A program made the translations under genes and the position numbers. From Irpex lacteus (Eukaryota; Basidiomycota; Agaricomycetes; Polyporales; Irpicaceae), in NCBI GenBank assembly GCA_001986395.2, contig MQVO02000026.1, positions 248,001-312,000 of the forward strand: a stretch of 64,000 bases of DNA, read 5' to 3'. A model generated the notes under the pieces. It saw nothing but the letters and a program-made list of their open reading frames with translations. It ran no database searches and was not told the origin of the DNA. Positions 60,702 to 64,000 of the stretch are shown here, piece by piece; the first letter of the stretch is position 1; each line of letters begins with the position of its first letter.

Positions 60702-62880
60702 TCAACTAAACCCAAACACAGCACCCAGCACGTCTCGCCAACGTGCCCTCCTCACCCTAACTACCGTCCTCCCTCTCCTCGACTCTCCCGTACCGCTTCC
60801 CACAACTCCAGGGTGACTATCCGACAGCCACTCGATCCACCGCGCGTCGATCACACTCAGCGGTCCCAAGTCCAACGACGCCAGGTCCCTCGGGGAGAGC
60901 ATCACAGTCCTCAGACCCAAATCATTAGACTGACCACCACCAACCGACGACTCTTCCACCAACAAACTCAGTCTCTGCAGCAGACGACTATGATATGCAG
61001 CAAAAGCTCGCGAGACGGATGCAGCAGCATTGGCTCGGAATGTTTCGAAGTCTTCCTCGCTACCGTCGACATCCAACGCTGAGATCTCCACCGGTTCCTC
61101 CGTGAGCTTTCCTTTGCCTGCCCACGTCCGACTCGTGAACACCGCCGTCGAACTCTCGCTCATCCGCCTGAACACACGCTCTACCCGCTTGCTCCCATGG
61201 GCCGTCGAGTCTGCTCTACTGTCCCCCGAAGGAGACCGCCGTCGGCCGTGATCGACTGACATGCTTTTGCTCTTGTCGTAGGTCGGAGTAGCGAGACTGT
61301 CGTCTCCGTTGAGCCGTATTCTCCCCTGACCTTCTTCTTGCCATGAGGAGGAAGAGGAGTACCACATCCCGGCGCATAGTATGCACGCGTCTTCGTATAT
61401 CCTGTTTGCGTCAAGCCATGATGGTGGTACGAGATTGAGAGGTAGTGAGGAGGGGCCCGGTGGAGGTCTGTGGCTGCTAGGTGATGACAAGGACGAGGAA
61501 GACGCGTGGGAGTGGCTATGTGTGTGACTATGTGAGCTAGCACTTGCGGGATTTGGAACGCCTGGAACGGGAGCGAGACGAGCGAGGTCTGTCCACTACA
61601 TCAAGACTCTGTTAGCTTTGTCGATACATATCGTAGAGTATGGTACTAACCAACTTGACATCACTCCACGCAAACCGTAAGGCCTCCTTCTTCCCGCTCT
61701 TCCCGGCGCGGTCTCCCATATCGCCATCGAGGCTCCCCTTGGGAACGTACATCTTCGGCCTTCCCTCGCTACCGCTCACACTCTGACCCCCTACAGCTGC
61801 CTGAGATGCCAAAGCAGAGAATTCGCAGGATGTGACGTCAACCAACAGGTCCCAGCACTTCGTCTTGTCCACAAATACAGAGTCCGTCGTACATGCTATC
61901 CATCCCCGTCCATGTCCCTGAGAAGCCTTACCGGAACGCTCTAGTCGGTCTATATCGTGTAATGTGACCATACCGAGCACTCTGGGACCCTCTGTGTCAG
62001 CCAATTGTGCAGATGTGGATGCGGAGGGAGCCGCATCAACGCCCTCGGTTGCGCACAGACCTCCGATAGCCCAGCACATTACGCACGCGCCTTCGACTGG
62101 AGGTTTGGTTAGGATAAGCACACGACGACGGGCAAGTAAGAATCGTGAGATGGTTAGGAGGGACGGGCCAAGGGAAGACGCTTGTAGGATGTGGGGCAGG
62201 TGCGTAGAAGGATCCGGGACTGATGTGGGGATTGTGATAGGGGTAGTCAGGTGGTTAGGAGATGATTCACTAGAAATCGTGGTTAAGGAAGGAAGTCTGT
62301 TTTGCTCGAACCACGCCCGCGCAGGTTCCCAGTCTCGCTCAGTCGGTTCGAGTATGTCTCGATTTTCGAGGGACGAATAGATGGTTTGCACAAGCAATTT
62401 TAAAGAGGGGGCGTGTAGCCATGGTTTAGGCTGAGAAGTTGTAGACGTAGATGTTGAGGAGGAGGAGGCGGATGTCGTAGGCGCAGCAAGGAGGATACCG
62501 AGGGAGGATAACCGATACCCGCGATGACCGTGCTCCTCTGTCCGTCGCCGACGAAAGACGCACAACCCGGGGTGGTCGCCCCGAGAGAAGTACCTTCACA
62601 CACCGCAGGTTCATTAGCTGGTTCATGAACGAGGACCGACTCTTTCTCAAATCATAACACTCACACAATATCTTCCTCGATTGTGTGCAGTCCGCTAGGC
62701 AGACAGCTGAACTCGACGTTGGTAAGGTCGACGTCGTCTGACGCTTTGAGCGACCAGTCTACGACATTTCCCCGGGTCGGGTGGAATGAACAGTGGAATA
62801 TAGCCACTTGCAAGACCTCAGATCAGCTGTATAATTCATGGTGGAATACACACACCCGCGTCGTGGGGAACGTCGACCAT
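60702..62880 (-). CDS. DENND11/LCHN-like DENN-family protein
   Basis: Putative member of the DENN-like LCHN group, whose relatives act in membrane trafficking as Rab regulators. Four exons (62856-62880, 62665-62806, 61651-62593, 60702-61595) give 667 aa. The family start is visible as 'VAIFHCSFHPTRGNVVDWSL', 'PSGLHTIEEDIVYFSRGDHP', 'GLCVFRRRRTEEHGHRGYRL' and 'SSLGILLAAP'. Later come 'HAPSLKLLVQTIYSSLENRD', 'RRRVLILTKPPVEGACVMCW' and 'RFAWSDVKLWTDLARL'. The C-terminal ~300 residues are Ser/Arg-rich with a His/Ser repeat and a helical end. The first exon is only 25 nt ('MVDVPHDA'), followed by a GTGTGT intron; this joins perfectly to the conserved segment. The function is inferred from family only. 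Confidence 0.75.
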
Positions 62881-63875
62881 GCTGCCTTGAACACTTTGAA
62901 ACTGCGACTACTGCGATCTACAACCCGCCTTGGCGACTGTTCGATCCGACACAGAGGGTCGAAGGAGCACCAGTATTGTACTGTAGTATATTACAGCCCT
63001 AGTGGACGTCGTGAATGTCGTGGTCGTGGTCGTCGGTGTCGTCTCCGTCGTTTCGGAGGTCGTGGTTGCGGTTGTAGTGCATCGAGGATCAATTGACGAG
63101 GGTGATCCGTAGGTACGCCGGGTTGGTCGGAGTGAGGTTAGGGTTACCCACAACTTCAAGCTTCAAGCTTCAAGTCCCAGTCTCCTTCTTTTCACTCGAC
63201 ACTCAACTAGTATCAGGTCTCGTTACTCTGTTGCCATGCTGCAAGTATTCAGCAAATGCACGTACTACCAATGAGTGCGTACGCGCATGGCCAAGGTATG
63301 CATACCGGACGCACATATTCTGATATCGTTGACGTCCTCTTCGTGTCGACTTGAAGGCACGTATTTGATACCTTTTCGTTCAATGCTGATATGGATCAAG
63401 GGAAGATGTGGTCTGCTGGCCTAAGACCAAAGACCTAGATGTTGTGAGTAGTCTACCCATTCACCTGGCGAAGAGAATATATTAATAGAGAAAACCTCCT
63501 CTTGGAATCGGGTCAACTAGTACTCGGAAGGGCCAAAAACTACCTTGACATATGAGTGTACGTATGACAGTACATTCCTAGATCTATATCAGTCCTTTAA
63601 ATTACAGAGGTACGAAACCAAGGCAATCAGTCTAATCACTCCAGTAATAGAAAGCCGACGAGCATTGACAGCTATATTTCACTCTTCTCCGAATCTCTCC
63701 TATTAATTTCTCTAGGACGTCTATAAGGCTACGCTGACCTATATTCTGAGAAATGACCAGGCTGCGCTATCGCATCAGCCGTGGAGGTAGACAGTCTGCT
63801 GATCAACAGGCATCGTTTATGACGATGACAGGCTCTGTCGGTTGCCAGAGCCTGTCATTATCATACTGCACTTAC
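62881..63875. other. Intergenic, with a hairpin near the right end
   Basis: About 1 kb upstream of the LCHN-like gene. Low-complexity CGTGGTCGT/GACGACC-like stretches occur near 63010-63060. No gene is supported. The hairpin at 63825-63858 is listed separately. Confidence 0.45.
63825..63858. repeat. Perfect inverted repeat, 13-bp arms
   Basis: ATGACAGGCTCTG and CAGAGCCTGTCAT flank an 8-nt loop (TCGGTTGC). The arms pair without mismatch. There is no T run directly after it on the plus strand. It lies just left of the possible exon at the window edge, within what would be its downstream intron. Confidence 0.9.
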
Positions 63876-64000
63876 ACATCCACAGGCAAAAGGTCTCTTA
63901 GTATCCTCGCTTTCAAGGCTTGCCGGATCCCTCCTGTCCTGGAGCTGAACACAAGCACTCGATCCGTTGATGATCGAGCGATTATTGCCAAATACGGCAT
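63876..64000 (-). CDS. Possible first or internal exon of a gene running off the right edge
   Basis: Read from the edge on the minus strand an ATG-opened frame of about 41 codons starts 'MPYLAIIARSSTDRVLVFSS' and ends at a strong splice donor (GT|GTAAGT at 63875). The codons look coding. Family not recognised, and the next exon was not found. The ATG falls exactly on the window end, so the true start may lie outside. Confidence 0.3.

Overview
This window comes from the nuclear genome of a filamentous basidiomycete, most likely a wood- or litter-decaying agaricomycete. Genes lie densely on both strands and are cut by many short introns (about 45-90 nt, with GT..AG borders and CTNAC-type branch points). 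The gene set includes a secreted class II heme peroxidase, an AA9 lytic polysaccharide monooxygenase, a NACHT/beta-propeller NLR-like protein and intron-containing nuclear tRNAs. Gene models below were built by hand. Where I give exon sums, they are multiples of three and splice sites were read directly; homology calls rest on family recognition, not on a search.

Left part (1-19 kb), mostly housekeeping: the spliceosomal DEAH helicase Prp16 (runs off the left edge) lies head to head with the spliceosomal protein MFAP1. Then come a poorly resolved small gene, a flavin amine-oxidase-like protein, an unknown basidiomycete protein, a block of diverged tandem repeats (10.2-12.05 kb), the proteasome chaperone UMP1, an intron-containing tRNA-Asn, and a RanBP9/Gid1-type SPRY-LisH-CTLH protein.

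Middle (19-36 kb): a large NACHT NTPase/beta-propeller protein is followed by a pocket of broken genes (a decayed copy of the nearby E2 gene and a frameshifted Ran1-like kinase). Next are an intact UBE2W-type E2, a tandem pair of hydroxymethylbilane synthase genes (normally single copy), the mitochondrial Fe-S protein NFU1, a class II peroxidase without an Mn site or catalytic surface Trp, and an AA9 LPMO. Heme synthesis, Fe-S assembly and a heme enzyme are therefore neighbours.

Accessory block (37-53 kb): two paralogous secreted repeat-protein genes (37.3-39.1 kb on +, 50.9-52.4 kb on -) face each other across about 12 kb. Each has a signal peptide and no cysteine. Both are built from modules of about 50 residues that end in a hydrophobic helix-like segment and are bounded by Arg-Arg or similar sites, with nearly one module per exon. 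I regard these as the best candidate for an undescribed system: Kex2-processed amphipathic peptide precursors. Between them lie a MYND protein, a beta-carbonic anhydrase, a stress-type alpha/beta-barrel protein, a repeat-rich patch, an HNH-type protein, an AT-rich stretch with tRNA-like sequences, and a CPA-type cation/proton antiporter.

Right part (53-64 kb): an unknown protein, a DHH phosphoesterase, an intron-containing tRNA-Val, the ribosome-associated Hsp70 Ssz1, an Ecm4-type glutathione transferase, a DENND11/LCHN-like protein, and sparse sequence to the right edge, where a possible exon of another minus-strand gene begins.
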